A stretch of 64,000 bases of DNA from Myxococcus hansupus (GTDB lineage: Bacteria; Myxococcota; Myxococcia; Myxococcales; Myxococcaceae): contig NZ_CP012109.1 of NCBI RefSeq assembly GCF_000280925.3, forward strand, positions 3,306,501 through 3,370,500, written 5' to 3'. Position 1 is the first letter of the stretch, and each line of letters opens with the position of its first letter. The notes beneath the pieces are model-generated. The model did no database searches. It worked only from the letters and a program-made list of their open reading frames with translations, and was not told where the DNA came from. This document shows, one piece after another, positions 1-8,974 of the stretch. The translations under genes were made by a program, and so were the position numbers.

Positions 1-608
1 GTGCCACCCGAGACGTTGTTCGTGGCCGAGGCGATGATGACGCCCGGCTGGATGGTCCGCTCCAGGATGGTGCCCGGGCTGGGCGCGATGATGGTGACGT
101 CCCGGCTGCGCTCGCGGGCCAACTGGAGGTTGGTCTCCGCGCGGACCTTCGTCGCCCGCGCCGTGGCCGAGGCGTCCACCGCCGTCTCGTACTCCTGCAG
201 CGTCACGTAGCCGTCCTTGCGCAGCGTCTCCATGCGCTGACGCTGGGCCTCGGTGGTGTTCAGCCGCACCCGCGCGGACTCCAGGTCGGCCTGGGCCTGC
301 GCCAGCGCGTTCTGCACGTCGCGCGGCTCAATCTCCGCCAGCAGCGTGCCCTTGGCCACGGTGTCGCCCGTGTCGAAGTGGACCTTCAGCACCTCACCGG
401 AGGCCTGGGACTTCACCTCCACCACGCGCAAGGGCTCGACCAGTCCCGCGGACTCCGCCACCACTTCCATGTCCCGGCGCTCCGCCGCCGCCAGCGCGGA
501 CGAGCGCTCCTGCTGCGGGGGCGCCACGTCGCGCTGGGTGATGTACACACCCGCTCCCAGCAGGAGCGCCGCGCTGCCCGAGATGATCCATGTCTTCGTC
601 TTGCTCAC
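1..608 (-). CDS. MacA/HlyD-type periplasmic adaptor of an efflux pump (partial)
   Basis: Membrane fusion protein that would link an inner-membrane MacB-type ABC transporter to an outer membrane channel. The reading frame starts at a GTG at 608 preceded by GGGAGG, and runs off the left edge after about 202 residues, so the C-terminal part is missing. Residues about 7-23 are one hydrophobic anchor (WIISGSAALLLGAGVYI). A lipoyl/biotinyl-like half follows (VKSQASGEVLKVHFDTGDTV), then an Ala/Gln/Arg-rich hairpin, then the second lipoyl half (TIMAPSPGTILERTIQPGV), which is the usual HlyD/MacA order. It is the third gene of a run with the ATPase at 654-1400 and the TolC-like gene at 1397-2737. A permease gene is expected beyond the window edge. 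Confidence 0.88.
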   Translation of the reverse strand, partial: MSKTKTWIISGSAALLLGAGVYITQRDVAPPQQERSSALAAAERRDMEVVAESAGLVEPLRVVEVKSQASGEVLKVHFDTGDTVAKGTLLAEIEPRDVQNALAQAQADLESARVRLNTTEAQRQRMETLRKDGYVTLQEYETAVDASATARATKVRAETNLQLARERSRDVTIIAPSPGTILERTIQPGVIIASATNNVSGG

Positions 609-653
609 GACGACCTCCCGTTCCCTGTCCCACGCAGCGAGCGTGGCGAAAAT

Positions 654-1400
654 TCAGTGCTGATTCCGCTCGTCCCGCTCGATGACGCCGTCCTTCAAGA
701 ACAGCACCCGATGCGCATGCGCCGCGATGTCCGCTTCGTGGGTGACGACCATCAGGGTCTGCCCTTGCGTGTGCAGCTCGCCGAAGAGCGCCATGATCTC
801 CTCGCCGGTGCGGCTGTCGAGCGCGCCCGTGGGCTCGTCCGCCAGCAGCAGCGCGGGTTGCGTCACCAGCGCACGGGCAATGGCCACGCGCTGGCGCTGA
901 CCGCCGGACAGCTCGTTGGGCCGGTGGTCCTTGCGTGCGCCCAGGCCCACCTTGTCCAGCATCGCCGCCGCGCGCTCGCGGCGTTCCTTCTTGGGCACGC
1001 GGGCGTAGATGAGCGGCAGCGCCACGTTGTCCAGCGCCGACGCGCGGGGCAGCAGGTTGAAGCTCTGGAACACGAAGCCCAGCTCCCGGTTCCGGATGCG
1101 GGCCAGCGCGTTCTCCGACATGCCCGCCACCGGCTGGCCGTTGAGCCAGTACTGCCCGTCACTGGGGACGTCCAGGCAGCCGATGAGGTTCATGAAGGTG
1201 GACTTGCCCGAGCCGGACGGCCCCATGACGGCCACGTACTCGTTGCGCTGGATGGTGAGGTCGACACCGCGCAGCGCGCGCACCACCTCGGAGCCCATCG
1301 TGTATTCCTTGCGCAGGCCTTCGACGCGGATGATGACGTTGGCGATGTCCCGAGCGGCGCCCGGGCCCTGCGTCGGCTGCGGCTGGGTGGTCGTGCTCAT
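654..1400 (-). CDS. MacB/LolD-type ABC transporter ATP-binding protein
   Basis: Cytoplasmic ATPase of an ABC exporter, 248 aa. It has Walker [10 protein letters not shown] (about residues 57-65), the signature [15 protein letters not shown] (about 160), Walker [13 protein letters not shown] with its catalytic Glu (about 180) and the switch His in VVTHE. The GCLD and LNG segments after Walker A are typical of the MacB/LolD subfamily, which energises tripartite MacAB-TolC pumps or lipoprotein release. Its ATG overlaps the TGA of the upstream TolC-like gene by four bases, and the adaptor gene follows 45 bp downstream, so the three are very probably cotranscribed. Substrate cannot be read from sequence; export of the nearby polyketide is possible but unproven. 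Confidence 0.93.
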   Translation of the reverse strand: MSTTTQPQPTQGPGAARDIANVIIRVEGLRKEYTMGSEVVRALRGVDLTIQRNEYVAVMGPSGSGKSTFMNLIGCLDVPSDGQYWLNGQPVAGMSENALARIRNRELGFVFQSFNLLPRASALDNVALPLIYARVPKKERRERAAAMLDKVGLGARKDHRPNELSGGQRQRVAIARALVTQPALLLADEPTGALDSRTGEEIMALFGELHTQGQTLMVVTHEADIAAHAHRVLFLKDGVIERDERNQH

Positions 1401-2737
1401 AGCGGCCTCCCCGCGAGTGCGACCAACGCCGCGCGCGAGATGCGGTACTCGAAGCGGAAGGCCACCAGGTTGATCTCCGCCTGCACCAGGTTCTCCTGGG
1501 ACGTCAGCAGCTCGAGGATGGTGGTGGCCCCCAGCTTGTAGCGCTCCTGCTGCACCTTCAGGTCTTCCTTCGCCACCTCGACGGACTCGGTCGCCAGGGT
1601 GATGCGGTTCGACGCCAGCTTGAGCTGGCTCAGGGAGGTTCCCACGCTGGAGCGCACCGCGCGCCGGGTATCGGCCAGCGTGGCCTGCGCCACCGACGCC
1701 TGCGTCCGGGCGTTCACCACGCGCTCCTCTCGGACGAAGCCGTCGAAGATGGGGTAGGAGAGGCCCAAGCGCACCGACCAGCTCGTGCGGCCACCGTTGA
1801 AGGCCGGCTCGTCGTTGAACCAGTCATACCCGCCCGACAGGCGCACCGTGGGGAGGTAGGTCGACTTGGCCGCGCCCACGCTGGCCTCCGCCGCGCGCAG
1901 GTCCGCCTCCGCCGCCAGCACCGAGGGGGCCCGGGCGGTGATTTCGTCGGCCAGCGCCTGCTCCGTGAGCGCGAACGGCGCCTCGTCCTGGTTCTCCAGG
2001 GGCTGGGCATCCACCGGGACGTCCTCGCCAATGAGTCGCCCCAGGGACAGCGCGGCGGCCATGTGCTGCGTCTGCGCGGAGAGCAGCGCCTCCATCGCGG
2101 ACGTCAGGTCGTATCTGGCGCGCAGCACGTCGGAGCGCGTCGCGGAGCCCACCGTCATCCGGCGCTCGGCGGCCTCCGCGTTCTGCTTCGCGCGCTCGAT
2201 GCGGGAGTTCGCGACGTCCTCCAGGCCCCCGGCGCGCAGCACCTCGTAGTAGGCGCGCTCGACGTCGAGCACCGCGGACGCGCGCTGCGCCGTCAGTCCG
2301 GCCTGGGCCGCGTTGGAGCGCGCCTGGGCCTGCCGGTTGTTGGCGCCCCGCAGGCCACCCGTGAAGACGTTCCACGACGCCGAGACACCCGCGCTGTACG
2401 TGTCGCTGGGCGCGGTGAACACCACGCCCGTGCCAGGGTCCAGGCGCTGGCTGCTCGCCAGCGAGCTGTTGGCGTTCGCCGTCAGGTTCGGCAGGTAGGC
2501 GCCGAACGCGCTGCGCTTGGCCGCGTCCGTCGTCGCGACGCTGCCGGCGGCCTGCGCCACCTGGGGGCTCGTCTTGAGCGCCCGGGCGATGGCCTCCTCC
2601 AGCGACACGCTCATGTGCTGCTGCGCTTCCTGCGCCAGACCGACACCCGGCGCCGTCACCAGCCCGAGGAAGCCCAGGGCCAGGGCCGTCATCCGGTACT
2701 GTTTCCGCTTCCACCACGGTGTTTGTCCGTTTGTCAT
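1397..2737 (-). CDS. TolC-family outer membrane efflux protein
   Basis: Outer membrane channel subunit of a tripartite pump, 446 aa from the ATG at 2737. That start gives a signal peptide with a basic n-region (WWKRKQYR), a hydrophobic core ([13 protein letters not shown]) and a probable cleavage site at GLAQ-EA. The mature protein has two repeated Ala/Gln-rich helical hairpins and the family pattern near the C terminus ([21 protein letters not shown]). The frame is open back to 2806, but that position lies upstream of the predicted sigma-54 transcription start near 2743. From 2737 the leader would be only about six bases with no visible ribosome site, so initiation may be nearly leaderless. 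An internal ATG at 2692 is possible but would lose the basic n-region. Confidence 0.9.
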   Translation of the reverse strand: MTNGQTPWWKRKQYRMTALALGFLGLVTAPGVGLAQEAQQHMSVSLEEAIARALKTSPQVAQAAGSVATTDAAKRSAFGAYLPNLTANANSSLASSQRLDPGTGVVFTAPSDTYSAGVSASWNVFTGGLRGANNRQAQARSNAAQAGLTAQRASAVLDVERAYYEVLRAGGLEDVANSRIERAKQNAEAAERRMTVGSATRSDVLRARYDLTSAMEALLSAQTQHMAAALSLGRLIGEDVPVDAQPLENQDEAPFALTEQALADEITARAPSVLAAEADLRAAEASVGAAKSTYLPTVRLSGGYDWFNDEPAFNGGRTSWSVRLGLSYPIFDGFVREERVVNARTQASVAQATLADTRRAVRSSVGTSLSQLKLASNRITLATESVEVAKEDLKVQQERYKLGATTILELLTSQENLVQAEINLVAFRFEYRISRAALVALAGRPL

Positions 2738-2753
2738 CGCAACCGGGTGCCAT

Positions 2754-2769
2754 TGCACTTGCCTTGCCA
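2754..2769 (-). promoter_or_regulatory. Putative sigma-54 (-24/-12) promoter for the efflux operon
   Basis: Read on the minus strand the bases are TGGCAAGGCAAGTGCA. GG and GC are separated by exactly ten bases, and most other positions match the TGGCACG-N4-TTGCA consensus. The predicted start of transcription is near 2743, just upstream of the TolC-like ATG at 2737. A sigma-54 activator (4478-5830) is encoded 1.7 kb away, and two identical-type palindromes sit about 75 and 95 bp upstream, which is normal enhancer spacing. Confidence 0.7.
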
Positions 2770-2811
2770 GGGGCCAACCTCTGGAAATGAGGCGGGAAAT
2801 GGGCACCGGGG

Positions 2812-2846
2812 CTGCGGGAACCGCAGCGTGAGTGCGGATTCCGCAT
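2812..2846. promoter_or_regulatory. Tandem palindromes, putative activator (UAS) sites
   Basis: Two 13-bp inverted repeats of the form TGCGG-N3-CCGCA lie at 2813-2825 (spacer GAA, extendable to CTGCGG/CCGCAG) and 2833-2845 (spacer ATT). Their centres are 20 bp apart, about two helical turns, so bound dimers would sit on one face. They are about 75 and 95 bp upstream of the predicted sigma-54 start, where NtrC-type hexameric activators bind. A third copy is at 3101-3115. Confidence 0.6.
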
Positions 2847-3100
2847 CGCCCCTTGGCGGTTTCGGCATCCGCGCGGCGGGCCCCCGGCGCATTCGAGGGC
2901 CGCGCCCCTCAACAGCGGGCGTGGGCCCCGTGATTGCACTGGCCGTCCGTGACGGGTCGCCTCGCGGGAGTGCCGAGGCCGCTCCGTCGCCCTGCCAGCG
3001 GCCTCGTGGCCGCCCTCCACCCCCCGGGAGAGAAGCCCATGCCCCCTGAGATGCCCGGACGACGTACGGCCCGCAAGGCGCACCTGGCCGACGGAAGAGG

Positions 3101-3115
3101 GTGCGGATTCCGCAC
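3101..3115. promoter_or_regulatory. Third copy of the TGCGG-N3-CCGCA palindrome
   Basis: GTGCGGATTCCGCAC is a perfect inverted repeat with the same core, including the ATT spacer, as the site at 2833-2845. It lies 70-85 bp upstream of the preferred kinase start at 3185. It could mediate autoregulation of the two-component operon or add a distal site for the efflux promoter. Confidence 0.5.
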
Positions 3116-3184
3116 TCCCCATGCAGAGTTCACAGCCTGTGGAGGTGTGCGATGGAGTTGGAGTCCCCCCAGCGGAGGTCGACG

Positions 3185-4474
<1,290 letters not shown>

Positions 4475-4477
4475 GCC

Positions 4478-5830
4478 ATGGCGCGAATCCTGGTGGCGGA
4501 TGACGAAGAGGGCGTGCGCTCGTTCCTCGCGGAGGCGTTGGAGTTCGAAGGCCACTCGGTGACGACGGCCGCCGACGGCGAGGAGGCCGCGCGGCTGCTG
4601 GCGAAGCAGGGCGTGGACCTGTTGCTCACGGACCTGCGGATGCCGGGCCTGGATGGGCTGTCCCTGCTGCGCAAGGTGAAGGAGGAGCAGCCGGACGTGG
4701 AGGTGGTGGTGCTGACCGCCGTGGGCACCGTGGAGAGCGCGGTGGCGGCGATGAAGGCGGGCGCCTTCGACTACCTCCTGAAGCCGGTGGGCAGTCCCGC
4801 GGAGCTGCGCCTCACGGTGGCGCGGGCGCTGGAGCGGCGCGCGCTGCTCAATTGGAAGACGGAGGCGAGGCAGTCCACGAGCGAGGTGGAGCTGAGCTGG
4901 GGCGCCGCCGCCATGTCGCCAGTGGTGGAGGCGCTGCGCAAGGTGGCGCCCACGCAGGCCACGGTGCTGCTGGTGGGGGAGAGCGGCACCGGCAAGGAGG
5001 TGACGGCGCGGGCCCTCCACCAGTGGAGCGAGCGCGCCGAAGGGCCCTTCGTGGCCGTCAACTGCGCGGCCCTGACGGAGACGCTCCTGGAGAGCGAGCT
5101 GTTCGGCCATGAGAAGGGCGCCTTCACGGGAGCGGTGGCGCAGCGGCGGGGCCGCATCGAGCTGGCCCAGGGCGGCACGTTCTTCCTCGACGAGGTGGGC
5201 GAGCTGAAGGCGGAGCTCCAGGCCAAGCTGCTGCGCGTCCTGCAAGAGCGGCGCTTCGAGCGCGTGGGCGGCACGCGGACGCTGGAGGCCGACGTGCGTT
5301 GGGTGGCCGCCACCAACCGCGACCTCAAGGGGATGATGGCGCGCGGTGAGTTTCGCGAGGACCTGTATCACCGGCTCGCGGTGTTCCCCATCCGGCTGCC
5401 CTCGCTGCGAGAGCGGCGCGAGGACTTGCGCCCGCTGGCGGAGCTGTTGCTGCGCCGCATCGGCGAGGAGCTGGGCCGGCCGGGGCTGCGCCTGTCTCCG
5501 GAGGCCGTGGCGCGGTTGGAGGGCTTCTCGTGGCCGGGGAATGTCCGCGAGCTGCGAAACGCGCTCGAGCGGGCGGCCATCCTCGCGGACGGACCGGTGG
5601 TGGAGCCTCGGCACCTGTGGCTGGACCCGACGGGGGCCTCGGCGCCCGTGGATGCGCCGGCGCCGGAGGGGACCCGGCTTCCCAGCCTGACGCTGGAAGA
5701 GCTGGAGCGGCGGGCCATCGAACAGGCCATCGCGGACGAGGCGGGGAACCGCAAGCGGGCGGCCCAGCGGCTGGGCATTGGCCTGCGGACGCTGTACGAC
5801 AAGCTGCGGCGCTACGAGACGCCTGAATGA
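4478..5830 (+). CDS. NtrC-family sigma-54-dependent response regulator
   Basis: Transcription activator of 450 aa. The receiver domain (residues 1-120) has the acidic pocket ADDEE, the phosphorylated Asp about 52 ([10 protein letters not shown]) and a conserved Lys (YLLKPVG). The AAA+ domain (about 140-375) has Walker A GESGTGKE, the sigma-54 contact loop GAFTGA (about 215), Walker [13 protein letters not shown] and the arginine-rich sensor region. The C terminus has a Fis-type helix-turn-helix ([20 protein letters not shown]). The intact GAFTGA loop implies true sigma-54 activation. It is in an operon with the kinase at 3185-4474, and its likely target is the divergent efflux operon, whose promoter region carries a -24/-12 element and upstream palindromes. 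Confidence 0.94.
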   Translation: MARILVADDEEGVRSFLAEALEFEGHSVTTAADGEEAARLLAKQGVDLLLTDLRMPGLDGLSLLRKVKEEQPDVEVVVLTAVGTVESAVAAMKAGAFDYLLKPVGSPAELRLTVARALERRALLNWKTEARQSTSEVELSWGAAAMSPVVEALRKVAPTQATVLLVGESGTGKEVTARALHQWSERAEGPFVAVNCAALTETLLESELFGHEKGAFTGAVAQRRGRIELAQGGTFFLDEVGELKAELQAKLLRVLQERRFERVGGTRTLEADVRWVAATNRDLKGMMARGEFREDLYHRLAVFPIRLPSLRERREDLRPLAELLLRRIGEELGRPGLRLSPEAVARLEGFSWPGNVRELRNALERAAILADGPVVEPRHLWLDPTGASAPVDAPAPEGTRLPSLTLEELERRAIEQAIADEAGNRKRAAQRLGIGLRTLYDKLRRYETPE

Positions 5831-5833
5831 CGC

Positions 5834-5865
5834 GGGCGGCGGGGAGGAACACTCCCTCGCCGCCC
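5834..5865. terminator. Hairpin between convergent genes, probable bidirectional terminator
   Basis: GGGCGGC (5834-5840) pairs with GCCGCCC (5859-5865), with further GAGG/CCTC pairing inside. It lies between the end of the response regulator gene (5830) and the end of the minus-strand gene at 5890. There is no U-run, which is common in high-GC genomes. Confidence 0.5.
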
Positions 5866-5889
5866 CGGTGCTTCGGACCTGCTCGCGGC

Positions 5890-6483
5890 CTACGGAGGGC
5901 CGTTGCCCTGGGCCTTCGAGTACAGCTCCACCGCGGTGGCGTAGATCTGCGCCCACGAGCGGTACTTCACGCGGTCCAGGAAACCCTTCTGGTCGTTCGC
6001 GTAGTCGAACATGTCCTTGCGGAACAGGGCGTCAGCGGCCTTGCGCGCGTCGGGCCCCAGCGGCGTGCCCTTCTTCTCGAAGTAGCGCAGCAGGTCGTAG
6101 CCGTAGTCGTGCGTCTTGGCGGCGGGGTCGAACTCCTTGACCGGGCCAATCTGGAACGGCACGGAGGCGTAGCCCAGCGGGTCCTGCATCCGCTGCCCGT
6201 GCGGCGTCTGGATGGCGTAGGGCTTGTAGCCGATGACCTGCTCGAAGTCCGCCGGGGGCGGACGCGCGCCGGTCAGGTACTCCGTCATCAGCTTGCCGTG
6301 GTCTCCAGCGGGCGCCGCGCCGACCTTCGCCGTGCGAGCCAGCGCCGAGGCCGGGGCGCTGAAAGAGTCCTTCTGGTGGATGGCCGCGGTACCGGCTGCG
6401 GCATTGGGCTTTTCCGCGGCGGGCGACTCCGAGGGGGAAGTCGCAGGGCGGCGAGCCGAGACGGGAGAGTTTCGAACTTGCAT
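5890..6483 (-). CDS. Phospholipase A2-like hypothetical protein
   Basis: Protein of 197 aa from the ATG at 6483; the frame is open further upstream but that extension looks non-coding. The first 60 residues are Ala/Pro/Ser-rich and probably disordered, with no clear signal peptide. The C-terminal half resembles the prokaryotic phospholipase A2 fold (PF09056). A His-Asp pair in AKTHDYGYDLLRYF (about residue 124) sits where the family has a catalytic HDFGYR motif, and ADALFRKDMFDYAND matches the following helix that ends in an acidic residue. The cysteines usual in secreted members are absent. If the resemblance is right it would hydrolyse phospholipids or have lost that activity. The family call is from motif memory only. 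Confidence 0.6.
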   Translation of the reverse strand: MQVRNSPVSARRPATSPSESPAAEKPNAAAGTAAIHQKDSFSAPASALARTAKVGAAPAGDHGKLMTEYLTGARPPPADFEQVIGYKPYAIQTPHGQRMQDPLGYASVPFQIGPVKEFDPAAKTHDYGYDLLRYFEKKGTPLGPDARKAADALFRKDMFDYANDQKGFLDRVKYRSWAQIYATAVELYSKAQGNGPP

Positions 6484-6583
6484 GATGATGTCCGGGGGAA
6501 AGCTTCCTCTCAGTTTGTCGCAGTTTGTAGACTGGAAGTTGCGTGGAAATGACCGACGCACCGCGTGGTGCCAGGAGAACTCA

Positions 6584-7051
6584 GTGGGAACGGACCTTTA
6601 TCGCGACGGAATGGCCCGGTTGGACGCAGGGGATGTGGCGGAAGGCCGCCGCCTGCTGGAGGAGGCCCTTCGGAAATCCCCCGGCGATGTGTCGGTGATG
6701 CACGGATTGTCTCGGGCCTTGGATCTGGCGGGGGAACGCGAGCGTTCCGTGGAACTCCTGGAACACGCTCACGCGAAGGCTCCTTCGGACCCGGGCCCGG
6801 CGCGGGACCTCGCCATGGCACTGCTGGAGCGGGAGGAGGACGCACGTGCGGTGCAGGTCCTCACGCCCGTGCTCGAGGCGAACCCGGATGACTCGCGGGC
6901 GAACCTCTACATGGCCATGGCCCTGGCCAAGTCGGACGCGGCGCGGGCCCGGATTCACACGGCGAAGGCCCTGACGGACCCGGACCCCGAGCTGAAGATG
7001 CAGGCGCAGGCCCTGGATGGCGTGCTCGCCGCGCACTTGAGCGCGTCCTGA
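6584..7051 (+). CDS. TPR-repeat protein
   Basis: Small soluble protein of 155 aa. The start is a GTG at 6584 with a strong AGGAG six bases upstream; the open frame extends far upstream but overlaps the divergent gene. It contains at least three tetratricopeptide-like helical hairpins (for example LDAGDVAEGRRLLEEALRKS and DLAMALLEREEDARAVQVL), with the usual Ala, Gly and Pro positions. TPR proteins act as protein-binding scaffolds; no enzyme motif is present. It is transcribed away from the phospholipase-like gene and is followed by a strong inverted repeat at 7061-7096, so it is probably monocistronic. Confidence 0.82.
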   Translation: MGTDLYRDGMARLDAGDVAEGRRLLEEALRKSPGDVSVMHGLSRALDLAGERERSVELLEHAHAKAPSDPGPARDLAMALLEREEDARAVQVLTPVLEANPDDSRANLYMAMALAKSDAARARIHTAKALTDPDPELKMQAQALDGVLAAHLSAS

Positions 7052-7060
7052 GCGTGTTTC

Positions 7061-7096
7061 ACGGCGCCCGGCTGTATCAACCGGCTCGGGCGCCGT
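7061..7096. terminator. Perfect 10-bp inverted repeat, probable terminator
   Basis: ACGGCGCCCG (7061-7070) and CGGGCGCCGT (7087-7096) form a perfect 10-bp GC-rich stem with a 16-base loop, starting 9 bp after the TPR gene stop. No T-run follows. Confidence 0.5.
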
Positions 7097-7228
7097 GAGT
7101 TACCAGGGCATGGCCTCGATGGCGGCCATCCTCCGGTGTGCTGCTCTGGCCGCCACCTGTTGGCTGGGGCTCAGGGAGCACCGCGGTGTGATTGAGATTT
7201 CCTGGGGGGATGAAACAGAGTTCGTCGC

Positions 7229-8032
7229 ATGACTGGCATGGACAATCATGACCCGCTGGGAACGGAGTCCTCCGCGACGGTTTCGCTGGGCATGGTGCGC
7301 CATGGCGTGCCGGTGCCGGCGGTGCTGGCCTGCGTCCACCAGGAGTCCGCGGCTACGCTCTCCGATGCGCAACTGGCGGTGCTTCATCCGAATGAACGGG
7401 CGCGGCTGGATGGCTTCCGCGCGGATTCGCGCCGGTTGGGGTTCTTCCTGGGACGCTACGCGGCGAAGCGCGCGCTCTCCGTGTTGGGCGTCCAGGCCGC
7501 GATGCAGGCAGTGGAGATCGCGCCGGGGGTGTTCGAGCAGCCCGTGGTGAAGGGCGCGGGCTCGGACGCCCCCGTGGTGTCCTTGAGTCATGCCCGGTCG
7601 GTGGCGGCGGCGGTGGCTTGTGGGCCGGAGCACATCATCGGCGTGGACGTCGAGCAGCTCTCTCCGGAGCGGACAGATGTCTTCGAATCGGTGATGCCGC
7701 CGCGCGAGCTGGCCATGGCCCGGCACGTCTCCGGTGGTGGCGAGCTGGCATCGAATGTCATCTGGACCATGAAGGAAGCGCTGTCCAAGGCCCTTCGGTG
7801 CGGCCTCACCGCGCCCTTCGAGGTCCTGGAGGTCGACGCCTTCGAGGCGAACGTCGCCGGAGGCTACGGCTGCCTCTTCCGCAACTTCGCCCAGTACCGG
7901 GCCCGGGCGTGGGTGCTCGGGGGCTACGTATTGGCGGTCGTGTCGCCCAAGCACTCACTGCTTCACGTGGCGCCGTCGGACCTGGAGCGCATCGAGCAGG
8001 TCTTCGGGCGCGACGTGCCTCGGAGCCCGTGA
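7229..8032 (+). CDS. Sfp-type 4'-phosphopantetheinyl transferase
   Basis: Transfers phosphopantetheine from CoA to the active serine of carrier domains, converting apo- to holo-ACP. It is 267 aa, the normal Sfp-type length. The Mg-binding motif IGVDVEQL is at about residue 137 and the second motif WTMKEALSKAL, containing the catalytic Glu and Lys, at about 178. A conserved His in SLSHARSVAAAVA precedes them. The ATG at 7229 is used; a second ATG at 7238 is possible and neither has a strong ribosome site. Its position about 0.9 kb beyond the end of the PKS operon, on the opposite strand, suggests that it primes those carrier domains, though it may serve the whole cell. Confidence 0.92.
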   Translation: MTGMDNHDPLGTESSATVSLGMVRHGVPVPAVLACVHQESAATLSDAQLAVLHPNERARLDGFRADSRRLGFFLGRYAAKRALSVLGVQAAMQAVEIAPGVFEQPVVKGAGSDAPVVSLSHARSVAAAVACGPEHIIGVDVEQLSPERTDVFESVMPPRELAMARHVSGGGELASNVIWTMKEALSKALRCGLTAPFEVLEVDAFEANVAGGYGCLFRNFAQYRARAWVLGGYVLAVVSPKHSLLHVAPSDLERIEQVFGRDVPRSP

Positions 8033-8168
8033 GGCGACAGAGAAAGGTTCAGTGTCACCGTCCTGCGAATGACGTGGCGTGAGATGGCGAGAAGGCATGC
8101 GCCGGCGTGAGCCGCTGGGGCGCGCGGGCTATGCTCGGCGGAAGGACACTCCCTTCGTTGGAGCACCC

Positions 8169-8723
8169 ATGCAATCGCCGCGACAGTACGATGCGCCCGT
8201 TGGTTTCACCCTGAAGACCCTTCTGTCTGTGGTGATTGGCGTCCCCGCCTGCACTGCCTGCGGCCTCTTCTTCTCCGGTGCCTTCGTCACGATCCTCATG
8301 AATGGGGGCTCGTTCAATCTGTCCGGGATGGCGTTCTGGAGTGGGGTTGCCTTCTTCGTGGGCTCGCTAGGAGTGGTGACGCTGGCCTTGCGCGCCTGGG
8401 TACGGGTGCGGAGGGGGGCGCCGAGCTTCCTCCCGTTGGGCGTGACGCGCCTCGTGCCTGCTTTTATCGGACTGGGCGTCCTCGCCGCTCTTGGGCTCGG
8501 TGGATACGGGTGGAGCCACTACCTCTCTCAGGTCGAGCAGGGCGCAAGCCGTTTCTGCTGGACCTGGCCGCACAAGAGCGAGGTCTCCGCCCCAGACTGC
8601 GACGCTGCCGCACGCGTGTGCTTCAAGAGTCGCCCCATTGACGAGGACTTCAGCTCGAGCAAGTACCGGAACGCGATGGAGACCTGCATGATGGAGTGGT
8701 TACAAACCCGTCATCAGTCTTGA
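8169..8723 (+). CDS. Small integral membrane protein, unknown function
   Basis: Protein of 184 aa from the ATG at 8169, with GGAG five bases upstream. Three membrane helices are visible: about residues 15-43 (SVVIGVPACTACGLFFSGAF), 57-77 (SGVAFFVGSLGVVTLAL) and 95-118 (VPAFIGLGVLAALGLGGYGW). A C-terminal tail of about 65 residues carries four cysteines (RFCWTW, PDCDAA, RVCFK, ETCMM) that could form disulfides if extracytoplasmic. I do not recognise a family. It lies between the PPTase gene and the end of the PKS operon. Its base composition is less GC-biased than its neighbours. Confidence 0.7.
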   Translation: MQSPRQYDAPVGFTLKTLLSVVIGVPACTACGLFFSGAFVTILMNGGSFNLSGMAFWSGVAFFVGSLGVVTLALRAWVRVRRGAPSFLPLGVTRLVPAFIGLGVLAALGLGGYGWSHYLSQVEQGASRFCWTWPHKSEVSAPDCDAAARVCFKSRPIDEDFSSSKYRNAMETCMMEWLQTRHQS

Positions 8724-8974
8724 TGCGGTGGCGTCGAAACCAATCAACGGAGAATCTACGTTACGGTCTGCCCAGGAATCGTTGTGCCTGGACCGTCCGG
8801 TGGACGTCGCGCAGCGAGCCTTCGATGACGCCGATCGTCCATACCTTGGCGTGGTTCGCGCCTCTCCACCGAACGGTCGGACTTGGTTCCGTATCTCGAA
8901 TTCAATGGCAGTCCGAAGTCGAGGCAGATTTGCGATTGCGGTAGAGCACCTTGGCGATACCTGCTTTGCCTGCG
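8724..8974. other. Atypical lower-GC intergenic stretch at the cluster edge
   Basis: These 251 bp separate the membrane protein gene from the end of the PKS operon. By eye they are clearly lower in GC than the surroundings. Short open frames cross them on both strands, but none has a ribosome site, third-position GC bias or a recognisable family, so I call no gene. Decayed coding or mobile-element sequence is possible. Confidence 0.4.

Larger units (their letters stand above)
2738..3184. other. 447-bp divergent intergenic control region
   Basis: This gap between the efflux operon and the kinase gene contains the minus-strand sigma-54 promoter (2754-2769) and three TGCGG-N3-CCGCA palindromes. 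I found no convincing -24/-12 or -35/-10 promoter for the plus-strand kinase gene. The middle part (about 2850-3095) is GC-rich with no recognisable coding sequence. Confidence 0.6.
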
